DNA from: Deltaproteobacteria bacterium
Lineage (GTDB): Bacteria; Myxococcota_C; UBA6777
Assembly (NCBI GenBank): GCA_002731275.1
Contig: PCBK01000104.1
Span: 44,743-108,742 of the forward strand
DNA: 64,000 nucleotides
Reading direction: 5' to 3'
The position numbers and the translations under genes are program-made. This document shows, in pieces, positions 55,401 to 63,200 of this stretch. The notes below the pieces were generated by a model. The model was given only the letters and a program-made list of their open reading frames with translations, did not search any database and was not told the DNA's origin. Position 1 is the first letter of the stretch, and the number at the start of each line of letters is the position of its first letter.

Positions 55401-55402
55401 AT
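43496..55402 (-). CDS. Giant MYXO-CTERM protein with M23 peptidase-like, amidotransferase-like and FG-GAP domains
   Basis: 3,968 residues from ATG 55402 (MRKLLILFLLIYLPPTKLYA), which overlaps the upstream stop codon as ATGA; AAGGA is upstream. The track start 23 codons earlier lies inside the neighbouring gene. Residues ~205-310 match an M23/LytM metallopeptidase with both zinc motifs, HAGID and HLHFSI. Residues ~870-1090 look like a ThuA/GATase1-like fold (AHIAILDSEHAPHA, LFIPSGALGG, KQGGRLFVLS). Long runs of Ig/CARDB-like strands separate the blocks. Residues ~1900-2340 are FG-GAP/PQQ-like propeller repeats (ADINNDNKPEIITV, ADIDNDGKLDI). Further Ig-like domains (~3420-3580) and an NHL-like propeller follow. 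The end is PGCGCTASS, a hydrophobic helix and YRKRRSRD. It is probably a surface-displayed peptidoglycan-acting or adhesion machine. The M23 site looks intact. Confidence 0.9.
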   Translation of the reverse strand: MRKLLILFLLIYLPPTKLYANSSVPKWPLWSGGSILNFQHCTHGIDPKTKQLEIKNCTKEIRPKSGGLKKIEVYQLDAHKEARDWRILFEKDQNSNYDVTIYFKKRGANTWSVFMSKKSLDITNFTKNTQLDPAIFIQKTTGGTTEIPFAIPYLINKHRLAETNNWKCSNSPTSTDCLPSKYAITFSTDAATLLKTENGKQIPAMGKISDIYPSYRTYKQGLYHAGIDITAPSGTTVGAVSAGRVLSAGATSPTQLAFEEVTVLSNGLPLIYSHIRVSDFIRTSNSYPKHIKLGEITADHPRRHLHFSIQKRTQNTAGGSGIRDNSKSGRDPIGVKKNADGTYQNNTFLLNPDPYPSKKPLIISHTIVPDDYQSKQALTHKSAVSTNKSATGVLFTVKGKVDIVGQVGDPTCIFRRVCDANTKVCTEKCLDDYSGVGEAWYRIYHKNGGSASPFQWRSLYTSSEFLAGLPTKRSSPKTIPPTTIFSFAQGSKTNDLTTPNQYWLIFTNNLSPSGNVEYFSKEGSWNTNQMKLNKKLFPDDSYEIQMKVRSAFGSRDWSKTTIQKVIVDNTPPILTNAEFLGTQLANNTLIKKRGTTPSNPACIGDLLYAKLSFDQPMLSTGPQIQVLSGTLGLWTSQPLTWKLTDTLSPPLQKATLEGAFELKEFQQQTQLELNVKVSGAQGIGAFKHSKAPNAKADEMLPTTTFGKLSSTPLKFYADLQRPVITWKRQDNKVTITYHDPLTGLTSGSWQIDGGKEKYLPIKNGSCPKTPQSITITLPKDCQGKTFSFRVSARDCAGNWSDSTQQLNQQFVSFQVKLPSIACNSSKYDSRCSRTDINQTCSPKVNACIVKSVSTIRKNVPSCDNPDENVDTSTHAPRYKDAKNIDPNAHIAILDSEHAPHALKLFATFGEKAAILPRSFAPTIHKKYPILFIPSGALGGQSTNRALKAALDGYVKQGGRLFVLSQAWGKEWSVLPGNIKAKGWNEAISCFFDSSKASTEHETLSSLTSQRLDIPLDGYFTQLPKTATILLRHTLTGHPISAVYPHDKGTIVLSTSYADWGHYWSQSTQTDRDIIRDTLTWLQDPKSITYNPPEKKLEQKLSYTYKGTQKASHIRIRVLSPNRDKILYHKQIAKTLSPNDVTQLSYSLTLPKNSDNPQHGIYHTELTIFSSKGNALVGPIELPEGRFILGERLSALRYLSGLQMRLYTKHPLYTPRQSTITLTAELQNLLPPLFPGPRQFHLYVQDPNKPLPTTLTQGKSWKQTQTLTIPTNSSTNETLTFVAFDKDAPNVQKPPFASGFVDPWPFAKSVQIPLVREEPNITLTPQTDKLRYHSGEQINLTVNISTKIPITFPGKLMIELLNEDCTSTFTQKTLNTTFDNNTKLTLKTTLSLPKRITGSLPLHISLYDLSGGKTFKLQQITHPVFVAGRTIQIKPKLTAQLSPGTPITFELKSLSSLDVDATVYAALKDIKGRVLKSDTKNITTFKGNSTQTISLQPLPNALPLGEYTLEYYVETVDGRNDGSIKLPASMSISLTPNTRAVRLGEDVQRTLTLKNTGRFQLTPSATWQLTGFTKGQITKQTLDVGEEKSFTIQYKIPYNHKGGQLQLQTEINVGGTNDTRQQTLIVVVPDPSLSIYVTGNAFAVGKDAEVSVTVDPLCCFVGSLQGTLTLSAPALSFTQSKPLTFSSATLQSHTFTVPIKSLPAGVHKLEATFTLPSGQSTKKTQYFSLPDARFTLHLQSNSVNAGTPIIATVKNEGGTAATVGWIATLFSSDGTYIIHTDGGAAFPAKHTKTFQLIPPNNTPSGTYTLTVELRENNQLRKTFKESITLTGLQTTLSVSTDKNNYQPTDSGKLLYTLTANNGEITNSTLTLTISKERRVDTKNIKSRYPTQSPTAPWPMFRGSPKRWGSSFGTALFSPQNNAQLWQTVISPTNWSTDRSPRAPVVADINNDNKPEIITVSHAGEVVALDKDGKRLWRAIVNAAGSVAVADIDGKPGLEVIIGTTSCSVQALSGSKGAVLWTTSLGTGCEAVGRPLLADIDNDGKLDIGMTARPPSQGAPSNHIVTLLDAATGKVKWSVGTSVLSWDPPMPLAVADLGGLCTTGTCNTSNSTKDGKLELVAGNGAFAATVTSGSYPGSARDIAGLLNHNGTTRFIQKAATPGDSLQKVSSTPITADIDGDGKEEAIFLTGYYAGSYIDTVTPGTLIVMDGHTGATKWSKQIGTGQYEGLAVYPSSSNSKTLEIVVLAATSSNGDIEYILYDHTGQVKKRSTIPNTQGLEARVRVSDLNGDHKPDLLIQTGKHDDPFAGQLYMVDVANGTAPFILSYSSSMMPPVIADLDGDGLSEIIAGNATGELFVLQGAEKTDDGSTPTPDSKGIANTRQVLFTHVVAPVNVSPGQTSNGTQAFPMPKQPGQYFVEGVLKTDQNLQLAKSNATFSVGAKDWKLEGQLDVKLVRVGGKVTLQGSLINLNTTAIQGITLKIDDSDGNNLSTQTQLNLASQSKHLFTASWSPQTAGNHSFVITATANGLTTTTLELPFTTLQPGLKITVSAPSCVNAESFTVRATITNDGSVEGLVTLTLSGGATPQQQTVTIPAGDAIELVFHERVTSNATFTLTSTQDLQSTVTKQVGFCLKATITATPPTRATSGLIRIPYTLSVTGERAGEYIVSITPVSATVTESFSTSHMMPGVQKGEPAQVVKGEGALYLPVGTHTIKVETYGDSKTYQIEIVAPKASLSFVGAKQTFRSDEPINIPYEVTNLVALAANYEVYLSLSDDTRELDEKTFSHTLNASTKGTGTYTQPRLAPGNYTLSGVVTPGSGVVVKHTFKVINPISISMKVLTGARKDTAYVFDVEVTNAGLDPFKGSLYIHAGFFVTDLPVSVAAGKTQTYTISIPLVMAPVGKRTASVQLRDTTGATRAEQEVSFTRPAPQLKLIPPAAGQAFAAGTHATLTYTVKNQGIFDQIADIEIKVLEKTYQQKVSVKAGQSASFTLKVPIPDDLEENTYAALHRWSSAPDATLLPSRAGLTKFKVTGVKIDVKASLDKRSYKAGETALLSLEVRSIGTTQQATIQCRIRYGLHQEHKTLKLSATKQSLTVKMPLGQRRHHNMTIQCLSMKGRSLHIDSIFVHWAYDDMWLKMDKDVYSPGETVSYTIGASSDMNVSVLAIPLHQPVVHQKAYVLKKGVEQKGSFALPAVLPGGTQTVEVTFGKETRRFFFDVKGPFVYAKALSLDRETYQPEETIKSELILEARGTYDVDIVYTILKSSGVALQTGVVVSTKVTKGMNLVLADVKAPATAQGGLVLQAEVFVKGNKSMPMGRALARFELGDFAVRGVHPSKQEYALQLEDAELRVELHSVKKVKGSLRVSIEGAQIYDKEHEVDGFATIKIPVSKTSLPRIGVYLIEATFVVGERQGRAINTLRVADGTTPLIEITGVKEGEHYNQKVWPQIVVTGVHIVKDRSANLLNGLPFASGSPVEQEAEYTLHAKAQNAWGKTAETKRSFVLDMTPPEIHINGVSEGDKTTSFTPTIKVTDKYLKGEAYTLNGNPYNKGDSIDTPGKYTLLVRGWDKAGNTSEEIVSFELVQSTKLSLDILSPKKDAQFTEHQFTLKGKVSAPKAHVQIEGITVDVSTDGMFEGVVHIQRCQLEVQVTAEWEGIRVSKTLPIQLTTSTQAPLRHAQWEHPTRAAITGAAFTNDTLYVSVASTKQILSLDLKSGVFGKPEEYIKLTGTPGPLAIQDGTLWVIETDTQQLKAFKNKKEISSAFVTTAPTQLVLDTQGRPYVYGKDKIVYVRQDGTWKTYIDLQSYDVTALHWDRTEDLLYISDAKSKALWQVKDGALTSVMSLSFVPGPFTKGKDGSFVSKHKTGQLFTGKESKKWVTLPTGIQGVFTVGEHHWVVTDRTVWGFRTGPLHCDGEPLEKYREGQFPDGGEPDDPRARPGCGCTASSMGLPDAQWLLWMLVFFGVCYRKRRSRD

Positions 55403-57531
55403 CTGTTTGTCCTTTTCTTTTTGAGCATTCTCAAAAGGGCTTTGTCTATATAGTTTTGCATTTTGTTCCACTTTGGAGCCTGTCGGAGTTGTCTCAGAAG
55501 AGAGATAACTTTCTTGCCTCCGATGCCACTGAGGGCACTTATGCTTGCTCTTTTTTGTTGAGCGCTTGATTTTGGATCATTTAAGATCCTAATAAGATCT
55601 GGTGTTGCAGGCTTTGCTTTTTCATCAAAGTAACACAGGAGCCAAGCTGCATCGGCTTTATGCTTGGGGTATTGCAATAAAGATATTATGTTTGGAATGG
55701 ATGAATGAGTCAAGGCGGGAGCTCCTGGAGTTTGGACGATTTTATTGAATATTGAGATTGTAGTTTGTCGAATACGCGTATTGGGATGGGTGAAAAACTG
55801 AGAGAGGAAAAAAGCATGTTTGATTAAGAAGTTTCTCGATATTGGATTCACGTGTAAACTTTTTAGCTGCTTTGTCAAAAGCGGGGATGTGGATATCTTC
55901 CTTTTCAAGAAACTTCCCAAGTCTACTGAGTGAAGTATTGCCTTCAGAAGGATGTACTTTCCGAGAACGCCTGCTTGTGGTAGTTTGGCTAGTATTTGCT
56001 CTCGATATTTGGGAAAGGCTGCTGTGAAGTCTGAGAGTGTGTATATCATTGGGAATAGAATGTATTCAATGATATGATCGCTGTGAGATTTGCGAATGTC
56101 ATTTCCCGAAATCAATTGTTTGGACAGGTTTTGAAAGTTTGCGTACTTTGTTCTATTGTTGAAGAGTTTGCTCAATAAATGGGGGCTTACTTTTGATTTC
56201 CACAAGACATAGTTAAGCAAGTATTTGTATACATACAAAGAGGGCCATTTTAATTTTTCATCTGACATCATTTTTTTGAACTCAGGCAAGTACTTTTTGG
56301 GATGTTTGAAGATGAGAAGTGCAATCAGTTCTCCCAATGAACGAAAGGAATTCGTTGCTTTCTTTTTCGTCTTATTGAGCTTTTCTATGTCTGAGTCATA
56401 TGCTCGGAGCATTTTGATGGATTCAGAGAGCAACATATTCGGATATTTCTTGGATAGATCTTGCATGACAATTTTGCGTACAAAGCTGGATATGTAGGGT
56501 CTTTCAGAGAATGTTTGGAGCAAGGGGATAACATACTCTTTTGGGAATGGTGGCTTGAATTTGAAAATCTCTTTAAGTGCCATTCGTCTGTAGTGTGTAT
56601 TTTTTTCTTTTTGTGCTTCTATCAAGAGCATCTTTCTTTGCTTTTCATGTGTTTTTGTTTTCATCCTTACGAGTGAGAAGGTTGTCCAATACCGGGTGTT
56701 TTTGTTTTTATGATGAAGTAGAGTCTTCATGTGCTTCATTGCTTGTTCTGGAATGTTTGCTAGTGTCAGCGCTGCATAACGCTTTAAATAGTCTTCTATG
56801 TATGGCAAGGTTTTTTTTGTCATTGCTTTAAGTGCAAGTGGTAGAAGCATTTTGTTTGTCTTGTCTGTTTTGGAACTCACTAGAAGTAGCGTCGTTGTTG
56901 CTGCGAATGGTGGTTTCCACTTATTGCTAACCAGTTTTTTTTCGAAAGCTTTCAACATATGAGGGGTCGATGATTTTGCGTAGGAGCCGAGAAATCCAAA
57001 CAAGATTGCGAGATTCATTTTATCATAGTTTATTTGTTCGTATAGCTTGCGGTCTGGTGGCTTTTTTGTAAACATTGCAAGTAGAGTTGGGTAAATCTTC
57101 TTGAGCAAGGGGATATTCTTTTGCCTGACCAGACTTTCTAGCGTCATATACTGATATGACTTGTGTTTTAGGAGTTGAACGACAGCTTGTGGGTTGTTGA
57201 GCTTTATATTGTAGATGATTGCTCTCAGCTTTGAAAAGTCATTTGAGAACTTTTTACAAGTGGGGCAATACTTTAAAATGATTGGGATCAAGCACTTTCC
57301 TTCTTGATCCATCTGTGCGAGCTTTGCTGCTTGGGATCGAGAGCTTGCTAAAGCCTTCTTGAACGCACGTTGAAGCAAGTTCTTCCTTGCAGGGGTGCAT
57401 TGTGTTTGAGTTGTTCTTGTTTTGAGGTGTTTTGGAGTGACACAACAAGTTCCAATAAGAGCAGTCAAACCTAGTGCCAGCATCCAAGTGAGACGGCTCC
57501 ATGTTGGTTTGCTTTTTACTTGTTTCTCCAT
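55399..57531 (-). CDS. HEAT-like repeat exported protein A, coupled to the giant gene
   Basis: 710 residues. A hydrophobic signal sequence ends in LIGTCC, a possible but atypical lipobox. The mature protein is almost entirely alpha-helical pairs in HEAT style (PEQAMKHMKTLLHHKNKNTRYW, KPPFPKEYVIPLLQTF, HPNTRIRQTTISIFNKIV, AKPATPDLIRILNDPKSS). A Cys pair motif near the start (QEGKCLIPIILKYC) recurs in protein B. The C-terminus (LRQAPKWNKMQNYIDKALLRM) also resembles that of B. It is driven by the duplicated promoter at 57635-57663, and its stop codon overlaps the giant gene's start (ATGA), so the two are translationally coupled. It probably binds or stabilises the giant protein outside the cytoplasm. 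Function is unknown. Confidence 0.78.
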   Translation of the reverse strand: MEKQVKSKPTWSRLTWMLALGLTALIGTCCVTPKHLKTRTTQTQCTPARKNLLQRAFKKALASSRSQAAKLAQMDQEGKCLIPIILKYCPTCKKFSNDFSKLRAIIYNIKLNNPQAVVQLLKHKSYQYMTLESLVRQKNIPLLKKIYPTLLAMFTKKPPDRKLYEQINYDKMNLAILFGFLGSYAKSSTPHMLKAFEKKLVSNKWKPPFAATTTLLLVSSKTDKTNKMLLPLALKAMTKKTLPYIEDYLKRYAALTLANIPEQAMKHMKTLLHHKNKNTRYWTTFSLVRMKTKTHEKQRKMLLIEAQKEKNTHYRRMALKEIFKFKPPFPKEYVIPLLQTFSERPYISSFVRKIVMQDLSKKYPNMLLSESIKMLRAYDSDIEKLNKTKKKATNSFRSLGELIALLIFKHPKKYLPEFKKMMSDEKLKWPSLYVYKYLLNYVLWKSKVSPHLLSKLFNNRTKYANFQNLSKQLISGNDIRKSHSDHIIEYILFPMIYTLSDFTAAFPKYREQILAKLPQAGVLGKYILLKAILHSVDLGSFLKRKISTSPLLTKQLKSLHVNPISRNFLIKHAFFLSQFFTHPNTRIRQTTISIFNKIVQTPGAPALTHSSIPNIISLLQYPKHKADAAWLLCYFDEKAKPATPDLIRILNDPKSSAQQKRASISALSGIGGKKVISLLRQLRQAPKWNKMQNYIDKALLRMLKKKRTNR

Positions 57532-57590
57532 TTATCTCCATACTCCTTGTTTTTGATAGGTTCTATCTCTTTTGAAATAGAATCGCTTGG

Positions 57591-57677
57591 TTGTAAACGG
57601 CTCTTTTTCAACCCAGGCCGTGTATGATTTTACGAGTATACTCAACATCTTCTTTTCCTGCAACGCCTTTTTTATGC
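57591..57677 (-). repeat. 87-bp duplicated promoter/leader, copy 1
   Basis: Almost identical to 60099-60185 (one visible difference, tcttttcctg versus tctttttctg). It carries TTGCAG (57658-57663), a 17-bp spacer and TATACT (57635-57640) on the minus strand, plus a leader with GTTTAC and an ACGGC/GCCGT pairing. The -10 is inside the palindrome GAGTATACTC. Transcription would start near 57628 and give a leader of about 97 bases for HEAT protein A. Confidence 0.85.
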
Positions 57678-57776
57678 GGCTTCTGTTTCCGTTCTGTCCG
57701 ATGTTTACTCTTCTCGTGTTCTCCTTCCATTTTTATCTTCAAACTTTCCATCTTGCGCTCAAACTCTCTTTCTTCG

Positions 57777-57938
57777 ATCCTTCAAAATAAAACCCTATCA
57801 ACCAAGCAAACATCTCTTTTCTGCTTCCCAATCAATTCCTTTCAAACCATGCGTCCAGAATTTCCGCCGAGGAAATTCTATCCAAGAAAACCGCGAGGTT
57901 TTCAAGGGGGATGCAACGCCCTGCGTTGCTATGTGGAG
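57777..57938. repeat. ~160-bp triple-hairpin repeat, copy 1
   Basis: Three hairpins in a row on the plus strand: GAATTTCC-GCCGA-GGAAATTC (57858-57878), GAAAACC-GCGA-GGTTTTC (57886-57903) and GCAACGC-CCT-GCGTTGC (57913-57929). The same repeat is at 63727-63886. It lies just after the 3' end of HEAT gene B (stop codon at 57966) and upstream of HEAT gene A's promoter. No coding potential is evident; a transcribed structured RNA or a mobile REP-type element are both possible. Confidence 0.75.
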
Positions 57939-57965
57939 TGAAAAAACAGAATGTAAGGGCTGTTG

Positions 57966-60077
57966 TCATTTTCCTCTTTGCTTTATTTGTTGGAGTGTTG
58001 ATTGTAGCTCTCTCTTCCATGGAGACCATTTTTTTTCTCTTTGTAACCTTTGCAACAAGGGGATGTCGTTCCTTCTTGCAAGTTTGCCAATGACAATTAA
58101 AAACACTGTTCTTTTCTGTGGGGCTGACGGCTTTAGTAACTCGTCAAAGATAGCCTGCAAAAAATCAGAGGACCTTTTTGGATATCGTGACAATACAGCC
58201 GCAGCTCTTGTCTTAATATGTAGAGCTGGATGTGATAATTGATGGCGAATCAAAGGAATAGACTTCTTGCTGCGTGGAGCAATTCTTTTGAATAACCCAA
58301 GGGTCATAAATTTCACACGAGGGTCTTTTTGTTGAAGAAGCTTATGAAAGATGGGAGTGTTTTTTACGAGCAACGGAACGGAGAGCTTCTTCAAGGAGTT
58401 TGTGAGTACCTTCAAAAGGAAACGTTGTTTTTTGATGTTCATTGCTTGATGACCAAGCATTGAAATGATAAGACCCTGAAATTCTTGTGAGTGTTGTGTT
58501 ATCGAGGAGTAAAGGAAGAGCCTATCCATAAATTTCTTACTTACTTTCACTTGAATGAGTTGACCCACTTCACTTTTTACAAATGCCATGAGTTGAGGTG
58601 CTGCTTTGATTTCTTCTTTGTTGACGTTTTGAATGGAGTGAAGAAAGATGTACTTTCCCTTTTGGGATGAAGTGAAGAGTTTGTACAGGATTGGAAAGAA
58701 CTTTTTTCTGTTTTCCTGTAAAAGGTTTGTTAATGTGCTGCAGAGTGAGTATTTACAATCTTCCTCTGTCACTGCTGAAGGCTCTGTATGTAGTGCTTTT
58801 AGGGCAAGCTTACATACGAGGTTTGGTGCTCTTTTTTGCAGCAGATCCAGTCTAAGGACTTTCAGGTATTGTATCCTGTACCAACGTTGTTTTTTTTGAA
58901 AAAGCTGTGAGCGATTGTATAAATGCATGAGAGGTCTCAGCAATTTTTTTGTAGGTCTTCTTTCACTTGTGAGTCCATACCAGGCCAAAGCACGTATTTT
59001 TTTTACTTTGTCAATCAACCCTAAAAGAAGAATCTTTTGCCTTTCACTCTCGTGTGCTTCGGACTTTGTGACATTTTCTATCACACTGTATCGCAATGGT
59101 TTGCATTGGCTCTTCATGAATCGAGCATAGTGTGTATAGGCTTCTTTTCCAGCCCGAGTCAGAGCCAATAATGCGATCGCTGAGAGTCTATGTTGATTTC
59201 CATCCCTGTGTGAGCTGGGTGGGGAGGGGACTGAGTGGAATTGACATTTTTCGATAATGTGGGCCAAAAATGAGGTTACCTTTTTGTTTTCTGCTCCAAT
59301 TGCAGCACAGATGTTTATGAGAGTTTCAAAGTATCTGGTGTTGCTGTGTTGTTCTTTTTTCGCCAATGACAAGATGAAGGGTGCCACTTGTTTTGCCTGA
59401 AGCTCTAGCTTCATTAGGATATACCCAATGTTCGAACGGATAGATTCGACTTTGTGCTTTCTGAATTGATGTTCCCACTTCATTTTGATGAGTGAAGATA
59501 GTATCGGTATGATTGTGTCAAACTGAGCTTCGCTCAACTTGCATTGCATCAACTCAGGAGATTGTTTTGTCATATAGTTTATCAATTTTTCCATACGACT
59601 TCCTTTAAACCAAGAGGCCGCGGTACGTTTTTTCCAGTAAACAACTCCCGCACACTTTTGTAAGAGAAGGAGGGTTCCATCTACCCATAGTTTAGAATAT
59701 CGAGGTCGTAGCAGTATTGCTACGGTTGTGGCATACTTTGGTTGTAAGTGGATGATGAGCTTTTTGAAAAGTCGATGCTCTCTCTCTTTTTGAGGGTTAT
59801 ATGAGCTAAGTAGAACGGGGACTAAACATCCTCCCTCTGAATCAAGTTTTCGAAGTTGATTCAGGTGAAATTTTCTTCTCTTTCTTGTTGCTCGAAGAAA
59901 TCTCTGAATTTCTTTCTGGATGTTTTTTTGCCTTCGAAGTGAACAATGGAGAGCAGGCTTGATTTTTTTGGGGATACTCACCTTTTTTCCACTTGCAGAG
60001 CTACTGAAGCAAACAAGGTATGCAAAGAGAAGACTTCCAATACATTTCCAGACAAAAGAGTATGTTTTTTTTCTCAT
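57966..60077 (-). CDS. HEAT-like repeat exported protein B
   Basis: 703 residues with a signal peptide (WKCIGSLLFAYLVCFSSSASG). The mature protein is helical repeat throughout (HSNTRYFETLINICAAIGAE, KEIQRFLRATRKRRKFHLNQ, DPRVKFMTLGLFKRIAPRS, SHPALHIKTRAAAVLSRYPK). It shares motifs with protein A: LDSEGGCLVPVLL near the start and IPLLQRLQREKKWSPWKREL at the end, so the two are paralogues. ATG 60077 is 66 bases downstream of the -10 of the duplicated promoter. The gene is rich in Lys and Ser and visibly AT-richer than the first half of the window. Role unknown; like A it should lie outside the cytoplasm. Confidence 0.78.
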   Translation of the reverse strand: MRKKTYSFVWKCIGSLLFAYLVCFSSSASGKKVSIPKKIKPALHCSLRRQKNIQKEIQRFLRATRKRRKFHLNQLRKLDSEGGCLVPVLLSSYNPQKEREHRLFKKLIIHLQPKYATTVAILLRPRYSKLWVDGTLLLLQKCAGVVYWKKRTAASWFKGSRMEKLINYMTKQSPELMQCKLSEAQFDTIIPILSSLIKMKWEHQFRKHKVESIRSNIGYILMKLELQAKQVAPFILSLAKKEQHSNTRYFETLINICAAIGAENKKVTSFLAHIIEKCQFHSVPSPPSSHRDGNQHRLSAIALLALTRAGKEAYTHYARFMKSQCKPLRYSVIENVTKSEAHESERQKILLLGLIDKVKKIRALAWYGLTSERRPTKKLLRPLMHLYNRSQLFQKKQRWYRIQYLKVLRLDLLQKRAPNLVCKLALKALHTEPSAVTEEDCKYSLCSTLTNLLQENRKKFFPILYKLFTSSQKGKYIFLHSIQNVNKEEIKAAPQLMAFVKSEVGQLIQVKVSKKFMDRLFLYSSITQHSQEFQGLIISMLGHQAMNIKKQRFLLKVLTNSLKKLSVPLLVKNTPIFHKLLQQKDPRVKFMTLGLFKRIAPRSKKSIPLIRHQLSHPALHIKTRAAAVLSRYPKRSSDFLQAIFDELLKPSAPQKRTVFLIVIGKLARRNDIPLLQRLQREKKWSPWKRELQSTLQQIKQRGK

Positions 60078-60098
60078 CCCTTATTTCTCCTTTGTATG

Positions 60099-60185
60099 TT
60101 GTAAACGGCTCTTTTTCAACCCAGGCCGTGTATGATTTTACGAGTATACTCAACATCTTCTTTTTCTGCAACGCCTTTTTTATGT
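60099..60185 (-). repeat. 87-bp duplicated promoter/leader, copy 2
   Basis: TTGCAG (60166-60171), 17 bp and TATACT (60143-60148), with the same leader as copy 1; start near 60136 gives a leader of about 59 bases for HEAT gene B. It occupies almost all of the short gap between HEAT genes C and B. Confidence 0.85.
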
Positions 60186-60223
60186 GGCAAATGAACAACA
60201 AAAGATGAATGTAGATGCCGGAA

Positions 60224-63200
60224 TCATTGTCTTCTCCGTAGAGGTTGAATGGTTCTCTTTGTTATGGTCACTACGTTTTTATGTGAACTTCGTAAAAGCA
60301 TTTTGTATAATTTGAGTGAGGATTCAAATAGGCCGAAGTGTGTGATTGTGCTCTGAAGGGAATGTGCAAAATAAAGTTGTTCCCGCTCTCGTTGGGCAAG
60401 AACGTGTTTTCCCACTAAGTGATCAATAGATGTAATGATTTCATAAAAGGTGTGTTTTTGTTTTTGTGATAATAGACAGTGTATTTTTTGAGAAAGGTAA
60501 AATCGAAGAAGGGAGTATATGATGGAGAAGAACGAGTCGGAAGGCTGATGTTTTTTTGCGAGCTGCATTCGGATTTCTTTCAACAACAAATTAAAATTGT
60601 CTTGTGCAATAAAAGAACAAGAGGTCTTTTTCGTCACCTGTATGAGAGAGCTAGATAAACGAAGACGTGAGACCGTTGTTAATATCCAGAATCCGTGAAG
60701 GGTGATAGTTTTCAAATGGCTGCGTCCGAGCTCTGAAAGAAAAAGAAGTACAAGTTGTTTTTGTAAAATGCCGTTGGTGGAAAAGCTCGATGTTGAGCTT
60801 GTTGCAGAGGAGGATATTTGCTCGAAGAAGTGCGTGGGAAGTTCAGTTTTGTATTTTACATAGAGTTGCAACGTTTGCTTTTGGATGTTTTTTTTATAAA
60901 AAGACAATGCAAAGAGTGTGTCTAAAGAGCGACTTCTGATGTGGCGAGTCAACATACGATTCTCGACAATCAAGAAGAGTTTACGTTGCAGAAGAGGAAG
61001 TGTGGAGAATAGCTGTCTTGTAAAGGAAGCCGCGAGAGAATGCTTTTGCTGAAGGCTTGATTTCAAGAAGAAGAGTAGTCTCTTCAATGTGGCCTCAGAG
61101 TATTTTAATGGGTTGGATAGCATCTTGAAGGCATTGGACTTGACATGAAGATAGTAACCATTCATGATATATATGGTGACAAGCACTTTCCAGATTTCAG
61201 ACCTAGAGCCTTTTATGTATTCGAGATTTTCGGTGTGAGGGTGTTCAAAAAAACGGATAAGGACTTGTTCTAGTCGTTGGAGTATCTGGTTCAGTTTTGA
61301 ATTTTGTGTGCTGGGAGGAAGTTCTGTATTTCTTGGGCAAAGCTTTGATACGTTTGAATCAGAAGTTTTTTGACGTATAGCACAGAGGTTTTGTTGCGTG
61401 ATAGATAGAGTTCTCAGAATCATTGGTTTCAAGAGCGTCGTTGAGCAATATAGTTGAACGATGTTCTTAAGAAAGCTGCATTTGTTTTGAATAAGGATGT
61501 GTTTGATTGACCTGAGGATGAGTTTATCAAGGGCTGGAGGTGTTTTCTTGAGCTGTTGGTTCATGAGCTTGACTTGAGCGCTCAGTATTTTTGAGCGATG
61601 CTTGGGATGATATGTATGCAGATGCTCAAAGATTTTTAGGATGTAGTATTTCGTATTGATGTTTTCCGTAGAAAGATACTTTTTCATCAATGATGGAATG
61701 ATCTGAACACCAAATTCTTGCAAAGCATTCATTGCTATTTCGGGGATCGGAAGATTGCTGGTGAAAAATCTGTGTAAAAATAAATCATGTCGTTCAAGGT
61801 GCTGAATAAGAATAGGTATTGCATTTTTTAGTTTCAGCTTTCCGAAGAGGTAGAGGACTGCTGAAGCTGTTTGTGAATAATTGGGACTGTTCTTTGACAA
61901 CTCTATTGTTTTGAGAAGTTCGGGGTATGGGTTATGGTTGTGGCTCATTCTGATGAACTGCTTTAGAACTTTGGTGTTTCCTAAGGCTCCTTTTTTCAAG
62001 CAAATACTCAGTGCTGCAAGAGCGGGCTCTTTTAACTTCTGCAATATGCGAAGGAGAGCTGTCTCTTGGCAAAGAGCCCGATGTTTTGTTTGCAGGAGTT
62101 TCTTGATGATTGGCAGAAGAAACGTGTTTCTTCTGTTTGGTGAGGTGTTGTTAAATAGAATTTTTATGATCTGTACATAGTCTGTTGCAGGCCTTGGGAT
62201 AGACATGCGGGTGGTTTGTGCATGAGGGTTCCCTCGTTCAAATAGTATTCGTTTGAACAGGGGAAGAAATTCTGGTGAGTAAAGGTTCAAACATTTAAGC
62301 AGGTGGAGTGCTTTGGAAAGAACCTGTGTATCCGCATGGTTTTTCTGCAGAACTTTTTGAAAGAAAAGTCTCATTTGGGGACGTTTTAAAGACGTCCATA
62401 GAAAAAGACACTTGCAAGTTAAGGTATGACCAATGCTGTATGTGTTGTTGGCTTTTAAAACTGCTAGGGAAATTTGGGAGTATTTTTTACTCACTCTGAA
62501 TAGATATTCTCCAAGCTCACGAGAGTCACATTTGATGTATCCTTTTGCAATAGAGCGTTGAACTGTTTTGAATAACGTAAGCTGAAGATGTTTCGGTAGG
62601 TTCTTTGTTAGAAGAAGTGCTGTGTGGGCGGCTGGGCCAGAGAGTAGTTTTTTTAGGACATGAACGTCTAGATAGAGGTCTTTGAATTTTTTGCGTAGGA
62701 TTCTCATAAACTGTCGGGTGCAAAGAGAAGATGTCGCTGTTTTTGTGTGAGAGTGGACTAGATGTAATGAGAATGTGAAGAGAGATTCGTTTCTGGGCAA
62801 AATAAAGTGATTAAAGAATGAGGCAAACTCCGGATGCGGAGTGCAGGTTTTGTCTGAAATGATTGGGTATATTGCTTTTAATAGTTTGCGTTTGCTCCGA
62901 AAGAAAACGGTGGATTTTTGCAACAAAAGAATTTTGCATTGGGACTTTGTACTGCCAAAGCAAGGTGAGTTTGGGGATGCCAAGTACTCGAAGATAGGAG
63001 ACGCCTTCTCTCCAAAGGCGACGATGACGGGGAATATCTGAAGAATGATATGCTCGCTTGTTTCAGCTCGGATTTTTTTTGAAAGCAACGATAGTAAATG
63101 TTCGTTTGTATCGCGTGTAAGGAATTTTCTGAGAATTGTTCTTGTGCTGGGATTGTTGTTTGTTGTAAATAGGTTTTCTAAAGCTTGCTGTTCGCAAGTT

